Shown piece by piece: positions 1-6,018 of a DNA stretch of 9,959 nucleotides (its first letter is position 1; every line of letters starts with the position of its first letter). The notes under the pieces are model-generated. The model ran no database searches. It was not told the DNA's origin and worked only from the letters and a program-made list of their open reading frames with translations. The position numbers and the translations under genes are program-made. Origin of the DNA: Actinomycetota bacterium (GTDB lineage Bacteria > Actinomycetota > Thermoleophilia > Gaiellales > Gaiellaceae); the NCBI GenBank assembly GCA_013811645.1, contig JACCUU010000179.1, positions 1 through 9,959 on the forward strand, written 5' to 3'.

Positions 1-164
1 CCCATCGCGCCTGACCCTGCGAAGACGTCGAGCACCGTGGCTCCGTCCACGGGGCCGAGAAGCGCGAAGGCTGCTTCCCGTACCCGATCCCCGGTCGGCC
101 GCGTGACGACGCCCTGCGGCGCCTCGATCCGGTGGCCTTTCCGGGATCCGGCGACGATCCTCAC
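1..164 (-). CDS. rsmD: RsmD, 16S rRNA (guanine-N2)-methyltransferase, N-terminal part
   Basis: This is the 5' end of a gene running out of the window; 54 codons are visible. The protein begins VRIVAGSRKGHRI and continues with TRPTGDRVREAAF and VLDVFAGSGAMG. The TRPTxDRVREAxF block and the SAM-binding motif I (DxFAGSGxxG) are the signature of RsmD, which methylates G966 of 16S rRNA during assembly of the 30S subunit. The GTG start at 164-162 overlaps the recG stop in a GTGA sequence, so translation is probably coupled to recG. No clear Shine-Dalgarno precedes it, which fits coupling. The recG-rsmD order is common in Gram-positive bacteria, usually followed by coaD, which would lie outside the window. 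The catalytic NPPY-type motif is not visible, so function rests on the N-terminal third. Confidence 0.93.
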   Translation of the reverse strand, partial: MRIVAGSRKGHRIEAPQGVVTRPTGDRVREAAFALLGPVDGATVLDVFAGSGAM

Positions 165-1987
165 GATTCGCCCAGGTGGTCCGCTTCGCCGAGCAGCCGA
201 TCTGCCTCCTCGGCCACCAGGCCCTCGTCCTCGAGCGCACGGGACGCGTCCCGTGCGCGCTCGAGTAGCGCACCGTCGCGCCGCAGCCGCACGAATCGGA
301 GATCGGAGAGCCCGGACTGGCGCGCACCCAGCAGCTGACCCTCTCCACGGATCTCCAGATCTCGCTCCGCGAGCTCGAACCCGTCGTTCGAGGCGACCAG
401 CGCCTCGAGGCGCTCGATCGCACCCTCGGTCAGCTCCTCGCGCGACCTCGAGACCAAGAGGCAGTACGACTGCTCTGCACCCCGCCCCACACGCCCCCTC
501 AGCTGGTGGAGTTGCGCGAGCCCGAACCGGTCCGCCTCCTGCACGATCATGATCGTCGCATTGGGGACGTCGACCCCCACCTCGATCACCGTGGTGGCGA
601 CGAGAACGTCGAGCTCGCCCGCCTTGAAGCTCGCCATGACGCTCCGCCGATCAGCGGGTTTGAGGCGTCCGTGCAGGCACGCCACTCGATAGCCGGCGAG
701 CTCCGCGCCACGCAACCGCTCGGCCTCGACCTCGGCAGCGCGGGCAATGCCGGTCTCAGACTCCTCGATCAGCGGACAGACGACGTACGCCTGCCGCCCT
801 TCGTCGAGATGACGCCGGAGCCGCTGGTAGGCCTCCGAGCTTCGCTCCTCGGTGACCCAGCCCGTGACGGTCGGCTTCCGGTCTGCCGGCGGCAGCGCGA
901 GCTCGCTCGTGTCCAGGTCACCGTAGACGGTGAGCGCCAGCGTGCGTGGGATCGGGGTGGCCGTCAGATGCAGCACATGCGGGCTTCGCCCTTCGACCAG
1001 GGCAGTTCGCTGACCCACTCCGAAACGGTGCTGCTCGTCGACCACTGCGACTGCCAGATCTCGGAAGTCGACCTCCTCCTGGATTAGCGCGTGCGTTCCG
1101 ACGACGAGGGGCGCATCGCCCGACGCGATCAGCTGGCGCACCGCTCGACGCTCGCGCGCGCCCAGCGAGCTCGTGAGCAGCGAGACCCGGACACCGAGTG
1201 GCGTACAGAACTCGTCGATCGTGAGGAAGTGCTGCTCGGCGAGGGTTTCCGTCGGAGCCATGAGCGCTCCCTGCCGTCCGGCTTCGACCGCGCGCAAGAG
1301 CGCGTGGAGTGCGACAACGGTTTTCCCGGAGCCCACTTCGCCCTGCAGGAGGCGCTGCATCGGGCTCGAGCGCTCGAGGTCGGCGTCGATCTCCGAGATC
1401 GCGCGCTCCTGGTCGGTCGTCAGCGTGAACGGGAGCGACGCGCGGTAGCGCTCGATCAGCTCACCGGGCTCAGGCAGGGGATCGGCGGAGGATCGAGCAC
1501 GTGCAGCAGCGGTGCGGGCCAGGGCGACCTGCAGCACGAGAAGCTCCTCGAAGGCGAGCCGCGCGCGTCCGGTCTCGGCCTCGTCGAGCGAGCGTGGCCG
1601 GTGCAGGACGGCCAGGGCGTCGGCGCGCAGCGGAAGCCTTTCGCGCGCGAGAAGTGCCGCCGGGAGCGGCTCGCCCGCGTCGCGCACATGCACGAGCGCC
1701 TGCGCGCGAAGATCGCGCAGCTTCTTCTGCGAGACGTCCTCGCTCGCCGGATACACTGGCGCGAAGTCGGCCGTCTCCGCCTCACCCTCGAGGTCGTACG
1801 ACGAGACGGCGAAACCGAACTTGTTCGCACGCCCTCGCAGGCGAATGCGCGTGCCCGGGATCAGCCGCTGCTCGAGCCAGGGCTGGTTGAACCACGTGGC
1901 CTTGATCTCCCCGCTCGCGTCGGCGACCCGGGCGGTGAGGATCTTGAGCCGTCCGCGGCGGCGGCTGGAAAGCGAGCGGACCTCCAC
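161..1987 (-). CDS. recG: RecG, ATP-dependent DNA helicase (start uncertain)
   Basis: RecG is a superfamily 2 helicase that regresses stalled replication forks and branch-migrates Holliday junctions. Numbering from the GTG at 1987 (608 residues), an OB-fold wedge segment (VADASGEIKATWFNQPW, about 21-37) is followed by the helicase core: Walker A GEVGSGKT (216-223), the Ia motif MAPTETLAEQH (243-253), Walker B DEQH (317-320), TATPIPRT (342-349), and the motif V/VI block ending QLRGRVGRG (495-503). The C-terminal ERDLEIRGEGQLLG (541-554) is typical of RecG and Mfd. RecG proteins are usually near 680-700 residues. The missing N-terminal part is encoded in frame upstream of 1987 but has no standard start codon (see the next entry). 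GTG 1987 is the first canonical start but would remove the conserved wedge-domain helices, so it is probably not the natural start. The gene lies 3' of degV/fakB and its TGA overlaps the rsmD GTG. Confidence 0.95.
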   Translation of the reverse strand: MEVRSLSSRRRGRLKILTARVADASGEIKATWFNQPWLEQRLIPGTRIRLRGRANKFGFAVSSYDLEGEAETADFAPVYPASEDVSQKKLRDLRAQALVHVRDAGEPLPAALLARERLPLRADALAVLHRPRSLDEAETGRARLAFEELLVLQVALARTAAARARSSADPLPEPGELIERYRASLPFTLTTDQERAISEIDADLERSSPMQRLLQGEVGSGKTVVALHALLRAVEAGRQGALMAPTETLAEQHFLTIDEFCTPLGVRVSLLTSSLGARERRAVRQLIASGDAPLVVGTHALIQEEVDFRDLAVAVVDEQHRFGVGQRTALVEGRSPHVLHLTATPIPRTLALTVYGDLDTSELALPPADRKPTVTGWVTEERSSEAYQRLRRHLDEGRQAYVVCPLIEESETGIARAAEVEAERLRGAELAGYRVACLHGRLKPADRRSVMASFKAGELDVLVATTVIEVGVDVPNATIMIVQEADRFGLAQLHQLRGRVGRGAEQSYCLLVSRSREELTEGAIERLEALVASNDGFELAERDLEIRGEGQLLGARQSGLSDLRFVRLRRDGALLERARDASRALEDEGLVAEEADRLLGEADHLGES

Positions 1988-2293
1988 CTCGATGGCGGCG
2001 TCGTCGCCGCCGAAGAGCTCGTTGATGAGCTTGGCGGGAACCGGCTCTTCATATCGCCTGGGGCGCTGCCAGAGAAGATCGCCGACTCGCTCGACGCCGA
2101 CGCGCGCAAGTCGCCGCGCGAGCGCGGGGCCGACCCCATTCAGGCTCTCGACGGGGGCTTCGAGGCGTTCTGGCCTCGGAACGCTTCTTGGACGAGGCCA
2201 GGCGTCTGGGGCCTGCCGTCCGGGGAAAGCCGTGATCCGGACAGCGCTGGGGTCAGGTTTCAGCCTGACCTCGGCTTGAGGTTGCCGGACACC
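1988..2293 (-). other. In-frame 5' coding extension of recG without a canonical start codon
   Basis: The recG frame stays open upstream of 1987 to a TAG at 2296-2294. Translated, it contains VESLNGVGPALARRLARVGV followed by GDLLWQRPRRYEEP. This matches the family's usual N-terminal pattern LxGVGPxxAxxLxxxGI...DLLxxxPRRYED, so the segment from about 2170 to 1988 is genuine RecG wedge-domain coding sequence. Reading every codon from 2293 to 1988, I find no ATG, GTG or TTG. Candidates are a CTG at 2263-2261 (preceded by GAGGTCAGG, which includes a Shine-Dalgarno-like GAGGT, and giving about 700 residues), an ATC at 2236-2234, or a CTG at 2143-2141 inside the LNGVG motif. The CTG at 2263 lies inside palindromic repeat copy 1, so either the repeat supplies the start or its insertion removed the original one. 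An assembly or base error is also possible. Confidence 0.7.
2249..2272. repeat. Palindromic REP-like repeat, copy 1 (imperfect)
   Basis: This imperfect palindrome has 7-bp arms GGTCAGG (2251-2257) and CCTGACC (2264-2270) around a TTTCAG centre, flanked by G-C and G-T pairs. Its reverse complement matches copy 2 (2302-2325) at 22 of 24 positions, so the two copies are in inverted orientation and 29 bp apart, a layout like paired REP/BIME elements. A 7-bp direct repeat CCGGACA flanks copy 1 at 2236-2242 and 2285-2291, which may be chance. Copy 1 is read through by the open recG frame. Confidence 0.75.
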
Positions 2294-2301
2294 CTAAGAC
2301 C

Positions 2302-2325
2302 GGGGTCAGGCTGAAGCCTGACCCC
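2302..2325. repeat. Palindromic REP-like repeat, copy 2 (perfect)
   Basis: This perfect palindrome has 11-bp arms (left arm GGGGTCAGGCT) separated only by GA. It lies in the gap between the degV/fakB stop (2337) and recG. In RNA it would form a strong hairpin and could stabilise the upstream message or weaken read-through into recG. No U-run follows on the minus strand, so it is not a classical intrinsic terminator. Similar GGGGTCAG...CTGACCCC palindromes occur as dispersed intergenic repeats in many environmental genomes; that is recollection, not a search result. Confidence 0.8.
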
Positions 2326-2336
2326 TTGCGCACACG

Positions 2337-3197
2337 TCATTCATCCTGGAACCAGAAGAAGCCGACGGCGCCGGGACCCGTGTGCGTGCTGACGACGGCG
2401 CCGAGCGTTGCCGTGAACTCGATCTCGGCCTTCGGGCGAACGCGCCAGACGAGCTCGCTCAGCGTTCCAACCCACTCCGGAGCGTCGGCGTGCGCGATCG
2501 CGACCCGCAGTCCCGGACGATCCTCCGTCGCTTCCGAAAAGCGGCGCTCGAACTCCGCGAGCGCCTTCTTCTGCCCTCGCACGCGCGCGACCGCAATCAC
2601 CTCGCCGTCCTGCACGCTCAGGATCGGCCGGACGTTCAAGAGCGAACCTGCGAGCGCCGCCGCGCGGCCGATGCGACCACCGCGCTGTAAGTACTCCAGC
2701 GTCTCGAGAGTGAAGATCACGGTGTTGTCGCGCTGGAAGCGCTCGATCAACGCTGCCAGTTCGACATCGGTCGTGCCGCGCGTGAGACGCCGCTGGATTG
2801 CGTGCGCGAGCATGGCGATCGCGAGCGAGGCGGTCTTCGAGTCCACGGTGCGCACCCGATCGCCGCCGAGCTCGGACGCGGCGAGCTCGGCGCTCTGGAA
2901 CGTGCCGGACAGCTTGGCCGAGACGTGCAGCGAGTAGATCCGCTCGTACCCGGCGAGGCTCTCGTAGGTCGTGAGAAAGTCCTGCGGAGTGGGCTGCGAG
3001 GTCGCCGGAAGGACTGGAGACGTGCGCAGCTTCGAGTAGAAGTCGGCGGGCCCGAGCTCCGTGTAGTCCTTGAACGTCTCGTCGCCGAAGCGCACGTAGA
3101 GCGGGACGAAACGCATGTTGGGGAAGCGCGAGGGCGCCTCGGCGTAGTCCGATGTGGAGTCGAGGACGACGGCGGTGTTATCGGCGGTGAGGTTCAT
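2337..3197 (-). CDS. fakB: DegV family fatty-acid-binding protein (FakB-like)
   Basis: At 286 residues this is normal length for the DegV family, whose members bind a fatty acid and present it to the kinase FakA for phosphorylation. Visible family motifs are DSTSD (13-17), LPATSQPTP (63-71), HVSAKLSGTFQSA (91-103), YLQRGGRIG in the middle, and STHTGPGA near the C-terminus. The SxxLSGTxQSA and HTGPGA segments line the acyl-carboxylate site in known FakB structures. The ATG at 3197-3195 is preceded by a purine-rich GGAAGGATAGGA, a good ribosome-binding site. It starts 4 nt after the receiver gene stop and lies two genes after fakA, so kinase and carrier are probably co-transcribed. The soluble protein has no signal peptide or membrane segment. 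The preferred acyl chain cannot be read from the sequence. Confidence 0.93.
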   Translation of the reverse strand: MNLTADNTAVVLDSTSDYAEAPSRFPNMRFVPLYVRFGDETFKDYTELGPADFYSKLRTSPVLPATSQPTPQDFLTTYESLAGYERIYSLHVSAKLSGTFQSAELAASELGGDRVRTVDSKTASLAIAMLAHAIQRRLTRGTTDVELAALIERFQRDNTVIFTLETLEYLQRGGRIGRAAALAGSLLNVRPILSVQDGEVIAVARVRGQKKALAEFERRFSEATEDRPGLRVAIAHADAPEWVGTLSELVWRVRPKAEIEFTATLGAVVSTHTGPGAVGFFWFQDE

Positions 3198-3201
3198 GGT
3201 C

Positions 3202-3573
3202 CTATCCTTCCATCGCAGCGCGCACCGCGCCGACGAGCACCTCGACGCCCTCGTCCTTTCGCACCAGCGCGACTCCGGCGGCTCGTGCGGCAGCGGTCTC
3301 GTCCCTGCCGGCGGATGCGCTCAGGAACACGACCGACGCCTCGAGGCAGCGCTCGCGTAGCTCGGCAGCGACCTCGGAGCCGTCCATGTCGGGAAGGCGG
3401 TAGTCGATCACGACGACGTCCGCTTCGAGCTCGGAGCAGGCTGTGGCGGCAGCACTACCCATCGCCACCGAGCCGACGACCTCGAGCCCGTCGTACCGAT
3501 CGAGCAGGAACTCGAGAGACAGTCGATACACATCGTTGTCCTCGACCAGCAGTACGCGAATCGCGCGTTCCAC
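3202..3573 (-). CDS. Stand-alone response regulator receiver protein (CheY-like)
   Basis: At 123 residues the protein is a single receiver domain with no output domain. The acidic pair E11/D12 (VLLVEDND), phosphoacceptor D57 (VVVIDYRLPDMDG), S85 (VVFLSAS) and K106 (LVRKDEG) are all in place, so it should be phosphorylatable by a histidine kinase or small phosphodonors. No kinase is in the window. The GTG at 3573-3571 is the only possible start, since an in-frame TAG lies two codons upstream; a GGAG lies 13 nt before it, a weak site. It sits 10 nt after fakA and 4 nt before degV/fakB, so it is embedded in the fatty acid kinase operon. A regulatory link to lipid uptake is my inference. A general signalling protein that simply shares the operon is equally possible. 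Confidence 0.9.
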   Translation of the reverse strand: MERAIRVLLVEDNDVYRLSLEFLLDRYDGLEVVGSVAMGSAAATACSELEADVVVIDYRLPDMDGSEVAAELRERCLEASVVFLSASAGRDETAAARAAGVALVRKDEGVEVLVGAVRAAMEG

Positions 3574-3583
3574 CCTCTAGGGA

Positions 3584-5191
3584 CTACTCCGCGACCAGGA
3601 GCAACGGGTAATGCGGCTGTCCCCCGTCGTGCGGCTCGATCTCTACCTCTGGATGGTCGTGCTGGAGCGCTGCAAGCAGCTCTTCGAGGGGCGGCGCATC
3701 CTCGCCCGCGAGGAGGGCCAGCCATTCCCGCTCGCCTTCGAGAACACGCCCGACGACGTCCTTGACGACCGCGTCGAAGTCATCGTCCGCCACGACCGCG
3801 CAGTCGTTCACGAGCCCGAGAAACGCGCCCTTGCGGATAGTGATGCCGTCGAGCGTCGCGTCGCGGGAGGCGATCGTGACCTCGCCGGTGGTCACGGAGG
3901 CGAGAGCCTCGAGCATCGCGGCCTCGTTCTCTTCCGGAGAGAGGGTCGGGATGTAGCGAGCGACGGCGGCGAAGCCGGCCTGCACGGACCGGGACGGAAC
4001 CACCCGAACGGGCTTCGTGCTCAGGCCAGCCGCCTGCTCGGCCGTGAGAATGACGTTCGAGTTGTTCGGAAGGACGATCACCTCCGGAGCAGGGGTCGCC
4101 TCGATCGCCTCGACGATCTCCGCAGCAGACGGGTTCATCGTCTGGCCCCCCTCGATGACCCTCGTCGCGCCGTACTGCTCGAAGAGGCGACGGTTGCCGA
4201 GACCGGGGCAGACGGCGACGAGACCGGTCTCGAGCGTCGTCAGCGTGGGCAGCGGGCTCAGCGTCGCGGCAGCTTCCGAGAGACGTTCCTCTCTCTGGAA
4301 GGTCTGAGCGTGCATGTTTGCTATCTCGATGCCTTCGACGACGCCGACCGCGGTGCCCGCCGAGAGAGCGAGCCCGGGGTCGTCCGTGTGGACGTGCACC
4401 TTGAGCGCGGTCTCGTCGCCGACGACGAGGAGGGAATCTCCGAGCGGTTCGAGCGCGCGCTCCAGGAGCGTCTGGTCGAGCCTCGCTCCCTCGACGACGA
4501 ACACCGTGCAATACCGGTAGGCCGACAGCTCCAGGTGGATCGCGTCGAAGCCCAGAGCCTCGCTTGCGACCGGAGCATCCGGGAGTGCCTCTCCTGCCAT
4601 GCTGAGCGTGAGCCCGCGCGTGATCTCGACGAGTCCCGCGCCACCCGCATCGACGACTCCCGCGTCGCGGAGGACCTCCAGCATCTCAGGCGTGCGAGCG
4701 ACTGCGTCCTCGCCTCGGGCGAGCACGGCTGCGAAAAACGTCGGGGGTGAAAGGCGGCGGTTCTCCTTCCGCTCTCCCTCCTCGGCCATCTCCCGGATCA
4801 CGGTGAGCATCGTCCCCTCGACCGGACGCTTGACGGCCCGATATGCGGCATCGCTCGCACCCCGGAACGCACGGCGCAGGCGCGGAGTGCTCATGTCGTC
4901 GGACCGGGCGAGCACGTCGACGAAGCCGCGGACGATCTGCGAGAAGATCACGCCGGAGTTCCCTCGAGCGCCCATCAACGCCGCGCGCGAGACCTCCTTC
5001 GCGACCGCTTCGCTCCCTACGGCGCTCGACGCGTCGAGCGTTTCGACGATCGACCTCAACGTCAACACCAGATTGGTGCCCGTGTCGCCGTCGGGCACCG
5101 GGTACACGTTCAGGTCATCTATGCGCTGTCGGTGTGCCTCGAGGTTCTGGAGCGCAGCACGGGCGACCTCGCGCACGATCTCGAGCTGCAT
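3584..5191 (-). CDS. fakA: FakA, fatty acid kinase (DAK2/DhaL-domain protein)
   Basis: FakA phosphorylates FakB-bound fatty acids to acyl-phosphate, feeding exogenous fatty acids into phospholipid synthesis. With the ATG at 5191-5189 the protein has 535 residues, typical of the YloV/FakA family. The N-terminal DhaL-type ATP domain has NVYPVPDGDTGTN (28-40; D34 and D36 should bind Mg-ATP), GARGNSG (74-80) and DAGGAGL (181-187). The middle domain has C228 (YRYCTVFVVEG) and H266/H268 (LKVHVHTDDP), matching the Cys-His-His metal site described for FakA. The C-terminal domain includes GGQTMNPS and LPNNSN and resembles DegV. The frame is open far upstream (to 5527), but homology begins at MQLEIVREVARAALQNL, so the longer form is rejected. 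No good Shine-Dalgarno precedes the ATG, and the start codon abuts the foldback element. Confidence 0.95.
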   Translation of the reverse strand: MQLEIVREVARAALQNLEAHRQRIDDLNVYPVPDGDTGTNLVLTLRSIVETLDASSAVGSEAVAKEVSRAALMGARGNSGVIFSQIVRGFVDVLARSDDMSTPRLRRAFRGASDAAYRAVKRPVEGTMLTVIREMAEEGERKENRRLSPPTFFAAVLARGEDAVARTPEMLEVLRDAGVVDAGGAGLVEITRGLTLSMAGEALPDAPVASEALGFDAIHLELSAYRYCTVFVVEGARLDQTLLERALEPLGDSLLVVGDETALKVHVHTDDPGLALSAGTAVGVVEGIEIANMHAQTFQREERLSEAAATLSPLPTLTTLETGLVAVCPGLGNRRLFEQYGATRVIEGGQTMNPSAAEIVEAIEATPAPEVIVLPNNSNVILTAEQAAGLSTKPVRVVPSRSVQAGFAAVARYIPTLSPEENEAAMLEALASVTTGEVTIASRDATLDGITIRKGAFLGLVNDCAVVADDDFDAVVKDVVGRVLEGEREWLALLAGEDAPPLEELLAALQHDHPEVEIEPHDGGQPHYPLLLVAE

Positions 5192-5192
5192 C

Positions 5193-5357
5193 AGGGGCCT
5201 GTCCGGGAAGTGGTCACGGTGGATGGCATATGAGGGGTGCCGGGAGGCGAGGACGCAGGGAGCACCGATATGCAGGCATATCGGCGTGACTGACGACGCT
5301 GCATCGCGGTGCGTCGCATATGCCAGGTGCCCTGAGCCACTTTCCGGACAGGGCCCT
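5193..5357. repeat. ~165-bp foldback (MITE-like) element between asp23-like gene and fakA
   Basis: The terminal inverted repeats are 5193-5213 and 5337-5357, identical at 19 of 21 positions, with a shared core CCTGTCCGG. Inside them TGGCATATG (5224-5232) is mirrored by CATATGCCA (5317-5325). The middle is a perfect palindrome with 9-bp arms CCGATATGC/GCATATCGG around AG (5265-5284). All three layers share a centre near 5274.5-5275, so the whole segment can fold into one long, bulged hairpin. It contains no convincing gene. It runs from beside the fakA ATG to inside the asp23-like TAG, so it supplies almost the whole intergenic region and part of that stop codon. The structure fits a miniature inverted-repeat transposable element or a conserved regulatory foldback. 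I see no target-site duplication. Confidence 0.75.
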
Positions 5358-5703
5358 AACGCCCTCGGACCTTGTCGATGTGGACCTCGAGCGCCGCGAT
5401 CGGCAGGCCGGTCATTCGCTCGAGCTCGTAGAGGACGCGGGCGCGTACCGCCGTCGCGACCTCGGCCAGCTTGAGACCCCGCTCCACGACGACGCTGAGC
5501 TCGATCGCGAGCCCGTCGTCGCGCCACTCGACCTCGACCCCCTTCTTGCCGCTCCGGAAGCGCGACCAGATCCCCTGCCCCACGAGAGCGACGACACCGT
5601 AGCTCTCGGCGGCCGAGTGGCGAACGATCTGGGCGATCGCCGCCTCGGAGACGGAGACGTTGCCGAACTCGGTCGCCGCGAGGACGTGGTGGCCGCGTTC
5701 CAC
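5356..5703 (-). CDS. Asp23/Gls24 family protein (YloU-like)
   Basis: This 115-residue protein belongs to the Asp23/Gls24 (DUF322) family of small proteins associated with the envelope or alkaline stress in Gram-positive bacteria. The sequence near residues 12-40 (TEFGNVSVSEAAIAQIV, then HSAAESYGVVAL) and the later LSVVVERGLKLAEVATAVRA are family-typical, as is the position next to fakA. It has no signal peptide, so it is likely cytosolic or held at the membrane by a partner. GTG 5703-5701 is chosen because an in-frame TAA lies four codons upstream and homology begins within about 12 residues; no Shine-Dalgarno is evident. It starts 25 nt after rpmB. The TAG at 5358-5356 falls within the edge of the foldback element. 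The exact role of this small YloU-type branch is not known to me. Confidence 0.88.
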   Translation of the reverse strand: MERGHHVLAATEFGNVSVSEAAIAQIVRHSAAESYGVVALVGQGIWSRFRSGKKGVEVEWRDDGLAIELSVVVERGLKLAEVATAVRARVLYELERMTGLPIAALEVHIDKVRGR

Positions 5704-5728
5704 GGCGCGAGCTTAGTGCTTGACCGGT

Positions 5729-5920
5729 CTAGAGCGCTTTTTGGACTTTGCCGGCCTTGAGGCAGCGCGTGCAGACGTAGGCGCGCGTCGGGCGGCCTTC
5801 GAGGAGAACCCGGACGCGTTGCAGGTTGGGATTGAAGCGGCGGCGCGTGGCCACCATCGAGTGGCTTCGGTTGTTGCCGAAGCCAGGCTTCTTCCCACAG
5901 ATCGCGCAGACCTTGGACAT
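5729..5920 (-). CDS. rpmB: 50S ribosomal protein L28
   Basis: L28 (63 residues, the usual size) is a small basic protein of the large ribosomal subunit. The start [20 protein letters not shown], the internal NPNLQRVRV and the end [14 protein letters not shown] are diagnostic. Two CxxC pairs (C5/C8 and C50/C53) mark this as the zinc-binding C+ form, as opposed to the cysteine-free paralogue some actinobacteria express under zinc starvation. The frame is open upstream to 5989, but homology begins at the ATG at 5920-5918. No Shine-Dalgarno is seen just upstream. A TACAGT hexamer about 20 nt before the ATG could be a -10 element, but I find no well-spaced -35. The gene follows a hairpin that probably ends the rib operon, so it likely has its own promoter. 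Placement before asp23 and fakA is typical. Confidence 0.96.
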   Translation of the reverse strand: MSKVCAICGKKPGFGNNRSHSMVATRRRFNPNLQRVRVLLEGRPTRAYVCTRCLKAGKVQKAL

Positions 5921-5963
5921 GCGACCGCGCACTGTACCTGCTTGGCGCGCGAAATCCCTAAAG

Positions 5964-5982
5964 GCCGCCGCTTTGCGGCGGC
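5964..5982 (-). terminator. GC hairpin after ribH, probable transcription terminator
   Basis: A perfect 8-bp stem (GCCGCCGC/GCGGCGGC) with a 3-nt loop lies in the gap between the ribH stop (6019) and rpmB (5920). On the minus strand it is followed by CTTTAGGGATTT, which is U-rich for this GC level but not a full U-tract. It is best read as a weak intrinsic terminator or attenuating hairpin for the riboflavin operon. The rest of the gap holds nothing I recognise. Confidence 0.55.
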
Positions 5983-6018
5983 TGCGCATGCGGTTGTTAC
6001 GAGTGTGTTTGCGGCCCG

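Noticed and set aside
2234..2243. CTGTCCGGA near recG as a fragment of the foldback element ends
   Set aside because: Only 9 bases are shared with the terminal repeats of the 5193-5357 element and matching does not continue, which is plausible by chance in GC-rich DNA.
1091..2314. Long plus-strand open frame (407 codons) opposite recG
   Set aside because: It is antisense to a clear RecG helicase, has no recognisable domain, is rich in Arg/Leu/Glu as expected of GC-rich shadow frames, and runs through both the helicase and the palindrome region.
2302..2325. Intrinsic terminator between degV/fakB and recG
   Set aside because: The hairpin is strong but has no following U-run on the minus strand, and the sequence is a near-copy of its neighbour, so a repeat is the better call.
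5192..5527. Extended fakA start giving a 112-residue N-terminal addition
   Set aside because: The extra part is an Arg-rich antisense-like translation overlapping the Asp23-like gene and reading through the foldback element; FakA homology begins at the ATG at 5191.
5921..5989. Upstream start for rpmB adding 23 residues
   Set aside because: L28 begins MSKVCxxCGK; the extra residues would be encoded by the terminator-like hairpin region.
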